A stretch of 64,000 nucleotides of DNA from assembly GCA_028554755.1 (NCBI GenBank), contig JAPTOF010000012.1, positions 6,787,501 to 6,851,500 of the forward strand, written 5' to 3'. The notes beneath the pieces were generated by a model, which was given only the letters and a program-made list of their open reading frames with translations, searched no databases and was not told the origin of the DNA. The stretch is from Cordia subcordata. Lineage: Eukaryota; Streptophyta; Magnoliopsida; Boraginales; Cordiaceae. The translations under genes and the position numbers were made by a program. Positions 22,175 through 32,759 of the stretch are shown piece after piece (position 1 is the first letter of the stretch; every line of letters begins with the position of its first letter).

Positions 22175-22413
22175 CACTAGAGTGTCAAACGAGATAGAAG
22201 CAGGAAATCCAGATCGAGCTAAGTGTGCCATGGTTGTTACTCTTAAGTTGTGTATTCTTTCTGCACTTGCTATTGATTTGGCTCTAGCATTTGGTCAAAG
22301 TATTTAGGCTGGCTTCTTCAGTGATAGTTTCACTATAAAAAGGAAATTTGCTTCAATGACTTCCTTCCTTGTGCTCTCTATAACAATAGATTATTTTCAA
22401 GGAGTATTATCAG
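22175..22413 (+). pseudogene. MATE transporter copy A, exon with STRVSNE motif
   Basis: 239 bp, exactly the length of the copy B exon at 61509-61747, flanked by AG and GT. It encodes the conserved MATE block STRVSNE.EAGNPDRAK and two membrane segments. A TAG at 22305-22307 replaces a Trp codon that copy B still has. At the position where copy B has a stop, copy A has a normal Gln codon. MATE proteins are H+ or Na+-coupled exporters of secondary metabolites or xenobiotics. Confidence 0.88.
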
Positions 22414-22562
22414 GTGGGAATATTCATCTCAATAAAATTAATTTCTAGTGATACAATTGAACTGATAAAAAAGAAATTTTCTTAATGATATTTTAAAGAA
22501 TTTTTAGGATTTGAAACCTTGATTTTCTGTGATTTTGAATGCAAGTGATTGTAATTTTGTAG

Positions 22563-22681
22563 GGGTAGCTAGAGGGAGTGCTAGGCAACATTGGACATTT
22601 TGGATCAACTTGGCAGCACACTATTTAGTTGGCCTACCAATTGCTTGCCTTCTAGGTTTCAAGTTAAAACTATATGCCCTG
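22563..22681 (+). pseudogene. MATE transporter copy A, penultimate exon
   Basis: 119 bp, the same length as copy B 61841-61959, with AG/GT borders. It encodes [30 protein letters not shown], a typical MATE pair of helices, with no stop. It belongs to a gene whose upstream exons are absent from this locus. Confidence 0.87.
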
Positions 22682-22837
22682 GTAAACAAATCTGTTTTAT
22701 TTCCTTGTCCAATTGTTGCATTTAATGATACGATTAAAATTATTAGATACCAGCGGTATTGCTTTCATTAGCATTCTTTCATATCAACAACTCTTTCATA
22801 TTGATATAAACGAAATTCTAACTATTTTATATGTGTA
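22682..22837 (+). other. MATE copy A intron, left remnant
   Basis: Intron sequence between the donor at 22682 and the copia-A insertion. The rest of this intron resurfaces at 25624-25887 and 39338-39383. Confidence 0.7.
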
Positions 22838-23262
22838 TGTTGGGTTGCGGCCCAAGTGTGAAGCTCAAGCCGATATTGAAATTAGGAAAGAGCCATAAAA
22901 AGTTCTAATTACAATAAGAGTCTTAGTTATGTTAGGACTAATAGAATAGGAAACCCTTGTCTTAGAAGACAAGGAATTTACCTCTATAAATAAGGCTCTT
23001 GTGTCAGTGGTTTGGTCATGTGTGTGTCTTGCAATAGGTCTAAATTGAGAGAAAGAACTATTGTAAGAATATCATAAGGGAGGGTTTAGACTTTTGGTGC
23101 CGTGCAAAACGTCCTATTGAGTGTGAACTCTTTTCTATTTAGTGGAGTTTTTCGTGGAATAGGTAAAGGACTGAATGACATTTATTTGTGTGTGTCTTTT
23201 TCTCGTTAATCATGCTATATTCCACTACATGTGTGTGAGTTATGCGTTCTAATTTTCCAACA
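22838..23262 (+). repeat. copia-A 5' LTR (425 bp)
   Basis: Starts TGTTGGGTTGCGG and ends TTTTCCAACA, with a TATAAATA box at 22985-22992. The following sequence AGTTGAGAGC looks like a damaged initiator-tRNA-Met primer site. Confidence 0.87.
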
Positions 23263-25185
23263 AGTTGAGAGCTATATTGGAGGAGGAGTTAGTTTGCACT
23301 AAAACGGAAAAAGAGACACCAAAGAGGAGTTCAAAAAATTGTAGATCGATTGGTCATGTTTGGAAGCCTTCTCGAGGTCTGATCATCGATTTGTTTATTG
23401 CTGTGCTTTTGTTGCAATGAAAAGAATAAGCTCTTAAAATTTTACGACGATTCGACGGTCGAATTGTGAGATACAAGCAGGTAAATTTTTGTAAATTTGT
23501 GGTCAAAAGTCAAACAGAGGGTTTGACCAGTTTTGACTGAGGGGCTACAAAGATTTGATTGTGTTGACCGAGGGTCCCTTAATTGTTTTTGGGCATCTTG
23601 AATCCGTTTTTAGGGTTAGTTTTGCAAAATTCTTGCTAGATTGCTGAGTTGCCAAATTCTTGCTAAATTGCTGAGTTTTAGCGAATTTGGGGAATAGGAG
23701 ACATGACGATGACTAGTACAAAATTTGAAATTCTAATGTTTGATGGGAACATTAACTTTAACTTGTGGAGGAGTACTATTGAGGACCTTTTGGTGCAGCA
23801 AGGCCTTGATGAATTGTTGGAGGAGGTGAAACCAGACGAAGCCAACAGCAAGAAATTAATGTCATTACAGAGAAAAGCTGTAAGTACAATTTAGTTGGCA
23901 TTAGCACGTAAATCAAATGTCATGTGATTGATAAGACAACGAAGAGCGGTGTGTTCAATAAGTTGGAGAACATTTATGAGTCGAAATTGATCACCGACCG
24001 ATTGTGTTTAAGGATGGGCTTTACTCGTTTAAGATGGAAGAGGGAACTATCATCCAGTATCACATCAACAAATTCAACAAGCTAGTAGTCAAGCTCATAA
24101 GTGTTGAGAGGCTTGACAAGAGAATTACAAATGAAGAACAAGCGCTTGTATTGCTATATTCTTTGCCAAAGTCGTACAAGCCGTTCAAGCAACCAATCTT
24201 CGTTGAAAGAAGACTCTCGAGCTAAGTGAAGTGACTGCACTCTTGAGCGAGAACATGAGGATTTTGGGAAGAAGTAGTGAATCTAGTGGAGATCATGCAT
24301 TATCCATTGAAGGTTCGAATTGAGGGAGGAGTTCTGGAAGAAGGAATTCTCGTAAAGGCAGATCTAGATCAAAAAGCCGAGCTCGGGATGGAGAAGATGA
24401 TCGAGAATGCTATTATTGCAGAGAAAAAGACCGTATCCAATCAAGATGTCCTAGATTGATGGAGGACATGAAGAGCCTTAGAGAATGGAGATTTAAGAGC
24501 AAGGAGAAGGTTTACGGCGAAGAGTCAGCGAACCTAGTAGATAGTAACGATAATAATGGTAGTGAGACTTGGTTGATGATGGTGAGTGGGGATGCTAATG
24601 AAGGCTCAAAGAAGAAGACTAATTGGGTAATGGATTCGGCAAAAACATATCATAGTGAGACTTGGTTGACGATGGTGAGTGGGGGCACTAATAAAGGCTC
24701 GAAGAAAAAGACTAATTCGGTAATAGATTTAGCGGGAACGTGTCATGTTTGCAATGATAGAGCAAGTTTTGACTCTTTACTTTTAGGTAGAAAGCTTGGG
24801 TATATCACTGTTGGAAATAACCAGAACATGAGGGTTACTAGCATTGAGAAAGTTCGTTTGAGGCTCTACAATGATAATATCAAGACCGTCTTTAATGTGA
24901 GGTATGAGCCATCATGTATGTCTAACATGATTTTACTGGGTAAGTTGGCATTAAGAGGACACAAGTACATTGGTGAGGGAGATTACTACAAAGTGTATCG
25001 TGGAAAAGAGCTAGTTTGTGAAGGGAGAAAGAACGAGAAGTACGTGCGCTACTTGGAGGGATGCACCACGGTTAGAGAAAAACGCGACAAGGGTGAAAAA
25101 GTTCAAGTGAAGGTTGAGAAGAAGAGAAGAGTGACATTCTCACCTTTTATGGAGATTCTTGGCATTTCTCGCCAAGGGAGGAATT
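23263..25185 (+). pseudogene. copia-A internal region: gag, zinc knuckle and duplicated protease motif
   Basis: 23263-23702 is untranslated leader. A copia gag (UBN2-type) starts at 23703 (KFEILMFDGNINFNLWRSTIEDLLVQQGL) and resumes after frame breaks at 24004-24225 (FKMEEGTIIQYHINKFNKLV). The nucleocapsid knuckle at 24408-24449 reads CX2CX4RX4C, so the zinc-binding His is Arg. From 24456 a 298-residue open frame holds two tandem 93-bp copies of a protease active-site region (24561-24653 and 24654-24746). It then has a short GAG-pre-integrase-like stretch (YKVYRGKELVCEG) and runs straight into the 3' LTR. Confidence 0.78.
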
Positions 25186-25623
25186 TGTTGAGTTGTGGCT
25201 CGAGTACGAAGCCCAAGCCCATATTGAAATTAGTAAAGGGTCATAAAAAGAGTCAAGGTTCTAATTATGGTAAAAGTATTAGTTATGGTAGGACTAATAG
25301 AATAGGAAACCCTTGTCTTGGAAGACAAGAAATTCTCGTCTATAAATAGGGTTCTTGCATTAGTTGTTCGATAACGTGTCTTGTAACAAGTCTAAATTGA
25401 GAGAGAGTATGTGCCATTGTAAGCACACCGCAAGGGAGGAGGGTTTAGACTTTCGGGTTGTGCAAAAAGTCCTATTGAGTGTGTAACTCTTTTCTATTTA
25501 ATGAAAGTTTTTATGGATATAGGTAGAAGGTCGAATTGCGTTTATTTGTGTATGTGCTTTTTTCTCCTTAGTCGTGGCATATTCTGCTGCGTGTGTATGA
25601 GTTACGTGCCTAATTTCCTAACA
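25186..25623 (+). repeat. copia-A 3' LTR (438 bp)
   Basis: TGTTGAGTTGTGGCTCG...TTTCCTAACA, with a TATAAATA box near 25342. The same LTR is found again at 37272-37710 as part of a segmental duplication. Confidence 0.87.
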
Positions 25624-25887
25624 ATATATTATATCATTTTGGTTATTTATGAAATCCAAATTTTGAGAAAGGTAATTTTTTAAAAATGCCTTTTCTCTCT
25701 TCCCGTTAATATCGATCTCTTTCTTTTGGGATTTGAATTTCATACTTGAGATGAAATTGCACATAAATAGTTAAAATTTCTCCCTCTTATCAATATAAGA
25801 AAATCGATAATATGAAAAGATTCTAATTCGTATTACATAATACTAAGGAAACAAATTGCTTTTTTTTCTTTTCCTTTCCTTTCCCTT
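25624..25887 (+). other. MATE copy A intron, middle remnant
   Basis: AT-rich intron sequence between copia-A and Athila-2. It is duplicated at 37711-37973. Its last five bases CCCTT are the Athila-2 target duplication. Confidence 0.75.
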
Positions 25888-27249
25888 TGATAAGTTCTAA
25901 ATAAGTATTTAATTTATATGCTAGATGCATTAGATTTTGGAATAGAATGCTTTTTAATCGATGTTTTTAATGTAATTTTGCATAATTGCGCTTAGGAAAA
26001 GGAGCTGGATGCATTACATATACATATTAAAGCTTTTTGGACAAGTTTGTAGCAGTCAAAGTTGACGTCGTCACGTGGAAAAATGCCGTTTGATTGCTAC
26101 ACAGGCTTTGACTGGGTTGACCAAGATTAAAGATATTTTTCTGGGCTTTTGGAAAGAATTAGATTAAATATTAGCAGGCTTTTTATTTTGTTGGACTTAT
26201 ATTTCAGGCTTTTACCTTTTTATACTTTTTGGGCCATGTTTCCTGATCCAAGAAGGAAAATAGGTTAGGGTTTTTATTATATAAATACCTCTTATTTGCA
26301 CTTTAGAGGTACATAGTTTTTAGCAGAAAACAGTAAATTTTCTCTTTATTTCTTGGCGACATTCATGGACAAGCTATTCTAATTTTCTTTTCTAGCTGAT
26401 GACTAATCAAGATTACGGTTCATCAAATTTGTGAGATCTAAGTGTTTTTATTCCTTTCATTCTATTTCGGTATTTGCGTATTTACTGCTTCAATAATTAA
26501 TATTGATCTGTGATTATTTAATTTTGCGCTCGATTATTTAATTGCATGACAATAGGTAGCCAGTTAGATTAATCAAATTAATTTAAATATAGTGGTAATC
26601 AGGTTTCCTGAGTAATTACGTAATCTAAATGAGCAATAACTGAGAGAGTATTGACTTTTAGAATCAAGTCTTTCTAGATTTTTATTGCTGCCATTAGATA
26701 GATCCTGGGGGCATTTTTGGGGATTACAACATCTAATAGGTAAGGGGATTACGGGAAAAATCGTAGTGATTTAAACTGTTATCAACTCCGTAAGGAAAGA
26801 TGAGGTTATTAGGCCGAGCCAATAACTATAACTGATTTATCGAAATAGCTGAAAGTATTTTTGCATCTATGATCGGATTTGTTGACCGAAATTGCGATTG
26901 TTCCTCAGGCTAGATTTAATTCTCATTGATTTTCTATTTTTTCAGCCTTGCATTAATTAGAATTACATATTTTAGTCATTTTAACTTTTATTTACGTTTT
27001 TTTATTTTCTGGTCAGATTGCTTGCCCACGTAGCGCGACCAGTGCTTTAGAAAGATTTCTTAACTTTACTGATTTCACATTTAATTCCCCCCTTTTTGGT
27101 TGCAACTTAGTTGAGTAATCTACTTGGTATAATTAGAATAAAATAACCTCCCAATCCCTATGGACTCAACTCTTTTCTCACTGCGTACACAAATTAAAGT
27201 TGTAAGGTAAGAAATAGGAAATTATTTTTGGTGGTTTCGACGCCCATCA
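25888..27249 (+). repeat. Athila-2 5' LTR (1,362 bp)
   Basis: TGATAAG...CCATCA ends. TATA box TATAAATA at 26280-26287. Near-full-length counterpart at 37974-39332. Confidence 0.92.
26280..26287 (+). promoter_or_regulatory. TATA box in Athila-2 5' LTR
   Basis: TATAAATA followed by CCTCTTATTTGC. Conserved in the solo LTR at 38363-38370. Confidence 0.55.
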
Positions 27250-27254
27250 AATTT

Positions 27255-27272
27255 TGGTGCCATTGCCTGGGA
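27255..27272 (+). promoter_or_regulatory. Degraded tRNA-Asp primer binding site (Athila-2)
   Basis: TGGTGCCATTGCCTGGGA differs from the intact Athila-1 site at three of 18 positions. Two of these are C-to-T/G-to-A type. It lies five bases after the LTR. Confidence 0.8.
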
Positions 27273-27298
27273 TTGGTGCTGATATTTCTATTTTTTTT

Positions 27299-28650
27299 AT
27301 GACCAGGTCAGATCGTACAGGTAAGTTGCAATTTGATCCTGAAATCAAAAAGACCGCAAAGAACTTGAAAAAAGAAGCAAAGTTGCGGAAACAACTCCAA
27401 AAGCAAGCCGAAGCTTTACAAGTGCAAAGTGAACCATCGAGTGAATCTAAAAACGAGAAGATGGCTAAAAACAGCTAGACCTTGCGTGAATTGGTGGCTG
27501 TCCCTTTGAATCAACAGCCCCTATGCATCACTTATCCCGCATTGAACTCAGATTTTGAACTAAAATTGGGTTTAGTGCACCTTCTACCCATCTTCCGCGG
27601 ATTAGGGAACGAGGATCCACATAAGCATTTGAAGGAGTTTGATGTAGTTTGTTCCAGCATGAAACCCCAAGGAGTGACTGAAGATCAAATTAAATTAAGG
27701 GCGTTTCCATTTTCATTGGCAGATACAGCAAAAGAATGGTTATTCTACCTTCCCTCCGGATCTATCACAACATGGGATGCAATGGCAAGATCTTTTCTTG
27801 ACAAATTTTTCCCTACTTCAAGGGCAGCTAGTACTAGAAAGGAAATTTGTGCCATTAAGCAGAAGGATTCGGAGTTACTATATGACTATTAGGAGAGATT
27901 TAAAAGACTTTGTGCGAGTTGCCCTCAACATGGAATTTCAGAGCAATCTCTCATTCAGTATTTTTATGAAGGGCTGCTCTCAATAGAGAGAAAAATGATG
28001 GATGCCGCAAGCGGAGGTGCTATAGTTGATAAAACACCACAACAAGCTAGAGATTTGATTTCTATCATGGCTGCAAATTCACAGCAAGACAAGAACCTTC
28101 ACGAAGAGTTAACAAGGTAAGTGTTTCTTCAATTGATTCGAAATTGACTCAATTAACTGCTCTTGTTCAAAGCTTGGTTATAGGTGGTAATGTTCCAGTT
28201 CAAAAGGTTTGCAAAATTTGCGCTAAGGCGGGACACTTGACCGACATGTGCCCCACACTCCAAGAAGAGGATCCTCAACAAGCCAATGCCGTTGGAGGAT
28301 TTCCAGGTCCACCACAGCGGAGATACGATCCTTTTTCAACCACTTATAACCTCGGTTGGAGGGACCATCCGAATTTGAGCTATGGAGCGAGGCAACGAAA
28401 TTATCACCCACATAATGCGCAACACTTCCAACCACGACCAACCCTACCACAACAGCCTTCACCTCCAAATTCAGGCACTTCTCTTGAAGATATTGTAAAA
28501 GCTCTTACTCTTAATGGTCAAGAATTTCAACAGGATACAAAGACAAGTATTAAGAACTTAGAAAACCAAGTTAGCCAATTAGCCACCTCCGTTAGTCAAT
28601 TGGAGTCCCAGGGTAAGCTACCATCTCAAATGGTGGTCAATCCAAAGTAA
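27299..28650 (+). pseudogene. Athila-2 gag
   Basis: Starts MTRSDRTGKLQF at 27299 with a Lys-rich coiled-coil-like N-terminus. In-frame stops occur at 27476-27478 and 27890-27892. The gag capsid domain (LPIFRGLGNEDPHKHLKEF, FPFSLADTAKEWL) spans 27580-27990, and a frameshift lies near 28110. The zinc knuckle CX2CX4HX4C (CKIC..H..C) at 28210-28251 is intact, followed by a Pro/Gln/Tyr-rich tail and a Leu/Gln heptad stretch. It aligns domain by domain with Athila-1 gag. Confidence 0.84.
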
Positions 28651-29726
28651 AATGCAAGTGCCATAACCTTATGAAGTAGAAAAGAGCTGCAGGACAGCCA
28701 CTGTCAGGCTAGGCGTGGGCATGCAAAATTGACAGCACCTGAAACAGAGAAAGAAATTGAAAAAATTAGTGCAGAATGCAATGAAAAAGTGCTGGATAGA
28801 GATAAAACAGAGCCTAAAAATGGTGCAGAGCTGGTGGTTAAGCCTCCTTTTCCTGAGAGATTCACAAAGTCCAAAAAAGAGAATGAAGAGAAGGAGATTT
28901 TTGAGCTTTTTCGCAAAGTTGAGGTAAATATTCCCTTACTTGATGCAATTAGACAAGTGCCTCGAATTGCCAAATTTTTGAAGGAACTATGCACTAATAA
29001 GAAGAAGCTTATGGGTAATGACAAGATAAGTGTGGGAGAGAACGTCTCCGCCGTACTTATGAAGAGATTGCCACCAAAATGCAAAGACCAAGGTATGTTT
29101 GCTATCTCTTGTCAAATAGGCTCTCTAGGTATTAAGAGAGCTATTTGTGACTTAGGAGCATTTATTAATGTCATGCCTAAGTCTATTTACTCCACTTTGA
29201 ATGAGGGACCTTTAACGGTAGGATCATTGAAAGAAACGGGCGTTGTAATCAACTAGCTGATAGATCTTTGGTTTATCCCGAAGGTGTTTTAGAAGATGTT
29301 TTTGTACAAGTGAGTAAATTAGTCTTTCCTGCTGATTTTTATGTGCTTGATATGTAGGAAGATTCATCTTCCAAATCTTGTGAAATCTTGCTAGGTAGAC
29401 CTTTTCTTACCACTACTCGAGCTAAAATTGATGTTTATGCTGGAACTCTAACTCTGGAATTTGATGGTGATATAATGAAATTTAATGTTTATGATGCCAT
29501 GAAATATCCTAGTGATGTCTCTTGTGTTTTTGGATTGGAAGCTTACGATCTACTATTTGAGAATTTGCATGAATTATGGGATCAAGAGTTTCTTAAATTG
29601 TTTGAAGATGACAAGTTAAATGTGGTTATTTGCAAAAGTTTTACTCTTGAAAGGTTGCAGGAAATTGAGACAAATAATGCGATAAAGGGTGATTTTCTTG
29701 AAATACTCTATGCTTTGGAAGAATAA
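28651..29726 (+). pseudogene. Athila-2 aspartic protease region
   Basis: Lys/Glu-rich linker, VEVNIPLLDAIRQVPRIAKFLKEL, then the active-site stretch ICDLGAFINVMPKS near 29143-29185. A Phe stands where Ser or Thr is usual after DLGA. After a break near 29256 the C-terminal motif ILLGRPFLTTTRAKID lies near 29378-29425. Stops occur at 28648-28650 and between the halves. It would have processed the polyprotein. Confidence 0.78.
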
Positions 29727-31340
29727 AAACCATGGAGGTACGGTTCATCCTCTCTTGCACTTTCTACATCTCATACAAAGCTTCTTCCTTCTATTTTGCA
29801 GGCCCCACAATTGGAATTGAAGAAATTACCTGATCATCTCAAGTATGTGTACTTGGGAGAAAAGGAAACGCTTCCAGTTATTATCTCTAGTAAGCTTAGT
29901 GAAATAGAAGAAGAAAGGTTGATTGGAGTCCTAAAGGAGTTTAAGGAAGCCATTGGGTGGACCATTGCCGATATTAAAGGTTTGAGCCCCTCCACTTGTA
30001 TGCATAGAATCTTGATGGATGATGAAACCAAAACATGTAGGGAGGCTCAACGTCGTCTCAACCCGCCAATGATGGAGGTAGTAAAGAAAAAGCTTTTGAA
30101 ACTTCTTGATGCAGGTATGATCTATCCAATTTTTGATAGTAAATGGGTAAGTCCTGTGCAAGTTGTTTCAAAGAAAATAGGTATTACAGTTACTGAAAAT
30201 GACGAAGGTGAGTTAGTACCCACTCGAGTTCAAAATGGATGGAGAGTATGCATAGATTATAGGAAGTTGAATGCTACAACGAGAAAAGATCATTTTCCTC
30301 TCCCCTTTATTGATTAGATGCTTGAAAGGTTAGCAGGAAAAACTCATTATTGTTGTCTTGATGGTTATTCAAGTTTTCACCAAATTCCGCTTGCGTCGGA
30401 AGATCAAGAAAAGGACTTTTACCTGCCCTTTTGGTACGTTCACATATAGAAGAATGCCATTCGGATTATGCAACGCACCCGCTACCTTTCAAAGGTGTAT
30501 GGTAAGTATTTTTTCTGAATATGTGGAGAATATGATTGAGGTTTTCATGGATGAATTCACGGTGTATGGTGAGTCTTTTGATGAATAATCTAGCTTTGAT
30601 ATTAAAAAGGTGTCTTGAATCAGATCTAGTTTTGAATTATGTAAAGTGTCATTTTATGGTAGATCAAGGTTTGATTTTAGGTCACATAGTTTCTTTGAAA
30701 GGGTTAGAAGTGGAAAAAGCGAAAATAGATGTTATAAAAACCTTGCCTTACCCCGCAAATGTGCGGGAAGTTCGTGCTTCTTTTGGACATGCAGGTTTTT
30801 ATAGGCGTTTCATCAAAGATTTTGCAAAAGTATCTCAACCGCTATGTAAGCTTCTTCAAAAAGATGCTGTGTTTGAATTCAACGAGGAATGCAAGAAAGC
30901 TTTTGACAAGTTGAAAGATAAGTTGATTTCAGCCCAATTATCCAACCTCCGAGTTGGGATCTTCCGTTTGAAATCATGTGCGATGCGAGTGACCATGCGG
31001 TTGGAGCTGTCCTAGGCCAACGAGTTGGACGAGATCCTCACGTCATATATTACGCCTCTAGGACATTGGACAAGGCTCAAAGCAATTATTCCACCACAGA
31101 AAAGGAGCTTTTAGCGATAATCTTTGCTTTAGAAAAATTTCGTTCATATTTGCTTGGTACTAAAGTAATTGTTTATTCTGATCATGTAGCACTGCGATAT
31201 CTTTTAGCAAAGAAAGATGCGAAGCCAAGGCTTATTTGATGGGTGTTACTCATGCAAGAATTTGACTTGGAGATTCGAGACAAAAAGGGATCTAAAAATC
31301 TAGTTGCTGATCACCTTAGCCGGTTGCCTACGAGTGAGGG
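29727..31340 (+). pseudogene. Athila-2 reverse transcriptase and RNase H
   Basis: RT starts after LELKKLPDHLKYVYLG (29811). The palm motif, FMDD in Athila-1, reads FMDE (about 30547-30558), so the second catalytic Asp is Glu. A stop at 30316-30318 and frameshifts near 30410 and 30580 also break RT. RNase H begins at [14 protein letters not shown] (30979) and keeps [15 protein letters not shown] with its catalytic Glu. A TGA at 31237-31239 precedes [20 protein letters not shown]. Confidence 0.86.
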
Positions 31341-32700
31341 ACCAGTCCCTCTCTAGGACAACTTCCCAGATGAGTTTCTTTTTGTTGCTCAAAATAGCTC
31401 TCCTTGGTTTGCTGATATCGTCAATTTCTTAGTCACTGTTTCTTTGCCTCCTAAGTTGTCTAAAAGCGAAAAAGATAAAATAAAAAGGGATGCGAGGTAT
31501 TATGTGTGGGATGACCCTTATTTGTGGAAACATTGCACTGATCAGGTTATTAGACGATGTGTCATTGAATATGAAATTCCTTCCATCTTGAGATTTTGTC
31601 ATACACATGTATGCGGTGGCCATTTTGGTCCAAAGAGAACTGCACGTAAAATTCTTGAATACGGATTATATTGGCCGAACCTATTTCGTGATTCCTATGA
31701 GTATTGTAAAAGATGTGCTAACTATCAAAGGACAGGTAGTTTAGGACATAGGGATCAAATGCCTTTGAATTCTATTCTTGTGTGTGAAATTTTCGATATA
31801 TGGGGATTGGATTTTATGGGACCGTTTCCTTCGTCTTTTGGGTATGTGTACATCATTCTTGCTGTTGATTATGTATCTAAATGGATAGAGGCCAAGCTTA
31901 CACGTATTGATGATACTAAAGTAGTTGTGGATTTTGTGAAGTCTTGTATTTTTAATAGGTATGGAGTTCCATGAGCCATAATCAGTGATAGGGGGACGCA
32001 TTTTTGCAATAAAGTCTTTGGAGCCCTTTTAAAGAAATATGGTGTAACACATCGGACTTCTACAGCTTACTATCTGTAAACGAATGGACAAATTGAAGTG
32101 TCTAATCGAGAAATAAAATTAATTCTTGAAAAGACAGTGAATTTAAACAGTAAGGATTGGAGTTTGCGGCTAGATGATGCTCTTTGGGCCTACTGCACGG
32201 CTTACAAAACACCGATAGGCATGTCACCGTATCGGTTGGTGTTTGGAAAGCCATGCCATCTTCCGGTGGAATTAGAGCACAAGGCGTATTGGGCGATCAA
32301 ACAATGCAACATGGAATTGGAAAAGACAGGAGAACAACGAAAATTGCAAATCCAAGAGCTCGAGGAAATCCGGAATGATGCGTATGAAAGCTCAAGGATT
32401 TACAAGGAGAAGATGAAAGCTTATCATGATCAGAGAATATCAAGAAAGCAATTTTCCGTAGGGCAAAAAGTGCTACTTTACCAATCTCGTCTTAAATTGT
32501 TTCCAGGTAAGCTTCGTTCTCGTTGGATAGGCCCTTTTATTGTAACTAAAGTCTTTGCGCATGGTGCAGTGGAAATTCAGAGTTTGGAAACAAATAAAGT
32601 GTTAAAGGTAAATGGTCATCGTTTGAAGCTTTTCTATGATGAATTTAATGTGCAAATGGTGGAAGAATTGATGTTGAAAGCACCTCCGGAATACAAGTAG
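31341..32700 (+). pseudogene. Athila-2 integrase
   Basis: HHCC domain (HTHVCGGHF...YCKRCANYQ), core motifs WGLDFMGPF, ISDRGTHF and [11 protein letters not shown] (D, D, E), and a C-terminal GPY/F-type module ([15 protein letters not shown]). Stops at about 31354, 31972 and 32077 interrupt the first two-thirds. From 32098 the remaining 200 codons are open to the stop at 32698-32700. Confidence 0.85.
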
Positions 32701-32743
32701 TTGTTTCGGAACGTCGAGCCGACGACGTTAAATAAAGGCGCTG

Positions 32744-32759
32744 GTGGGAGGTAACCCAC
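32744..32759 (+). other. Post-pol hairpin, AGGTAA loop (Athila-2)
   Basis: GTGGG-AGGTAA-CCCAC, 43 bases after the pol stop, preceded by GGCGCT. It is the structural counterpart of 11668-11683 in Athila-1 with a different stem sequence. Confidence 0.55.

Larger units (their letters stand above)
22838..25623 (+). mobile_element. copia-A: pol-less Ty1/copia-like LTR element
   Basis: A 2,786-bp element with LTRs 22838-23262 and 25186-25623 (TGTTG...AACA ends), gag-like ORF fragments, a duplicated broken protease motif and a polypurine tract (AAGGGAGGAA, about 25174-25183). Integrase core, RT and RNase H are absent, so it depended on another element for movement. Flanks read GTGTA on the left and ATATA on the right, so a target duplication is only possible if two G-to-A changes occurred. 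It sits in the last intron of MATE copy A. Confidence 0.85.

Noticed and set aside
22833..25628. Claiming GTGTA/ATATA as a firm copia-A target duplication
   Set aside because: Two mismatches in five bases. Possible only with two transitions, so left as uncertain.
25501..25683. 60-residue ORF (MKVFMDIGRRSNCV...), repeated at 37588-37770
   Set aside because: Both lie in copies of the copia-A LTR. The match reflects the segmental duplication, not a conserved gene.
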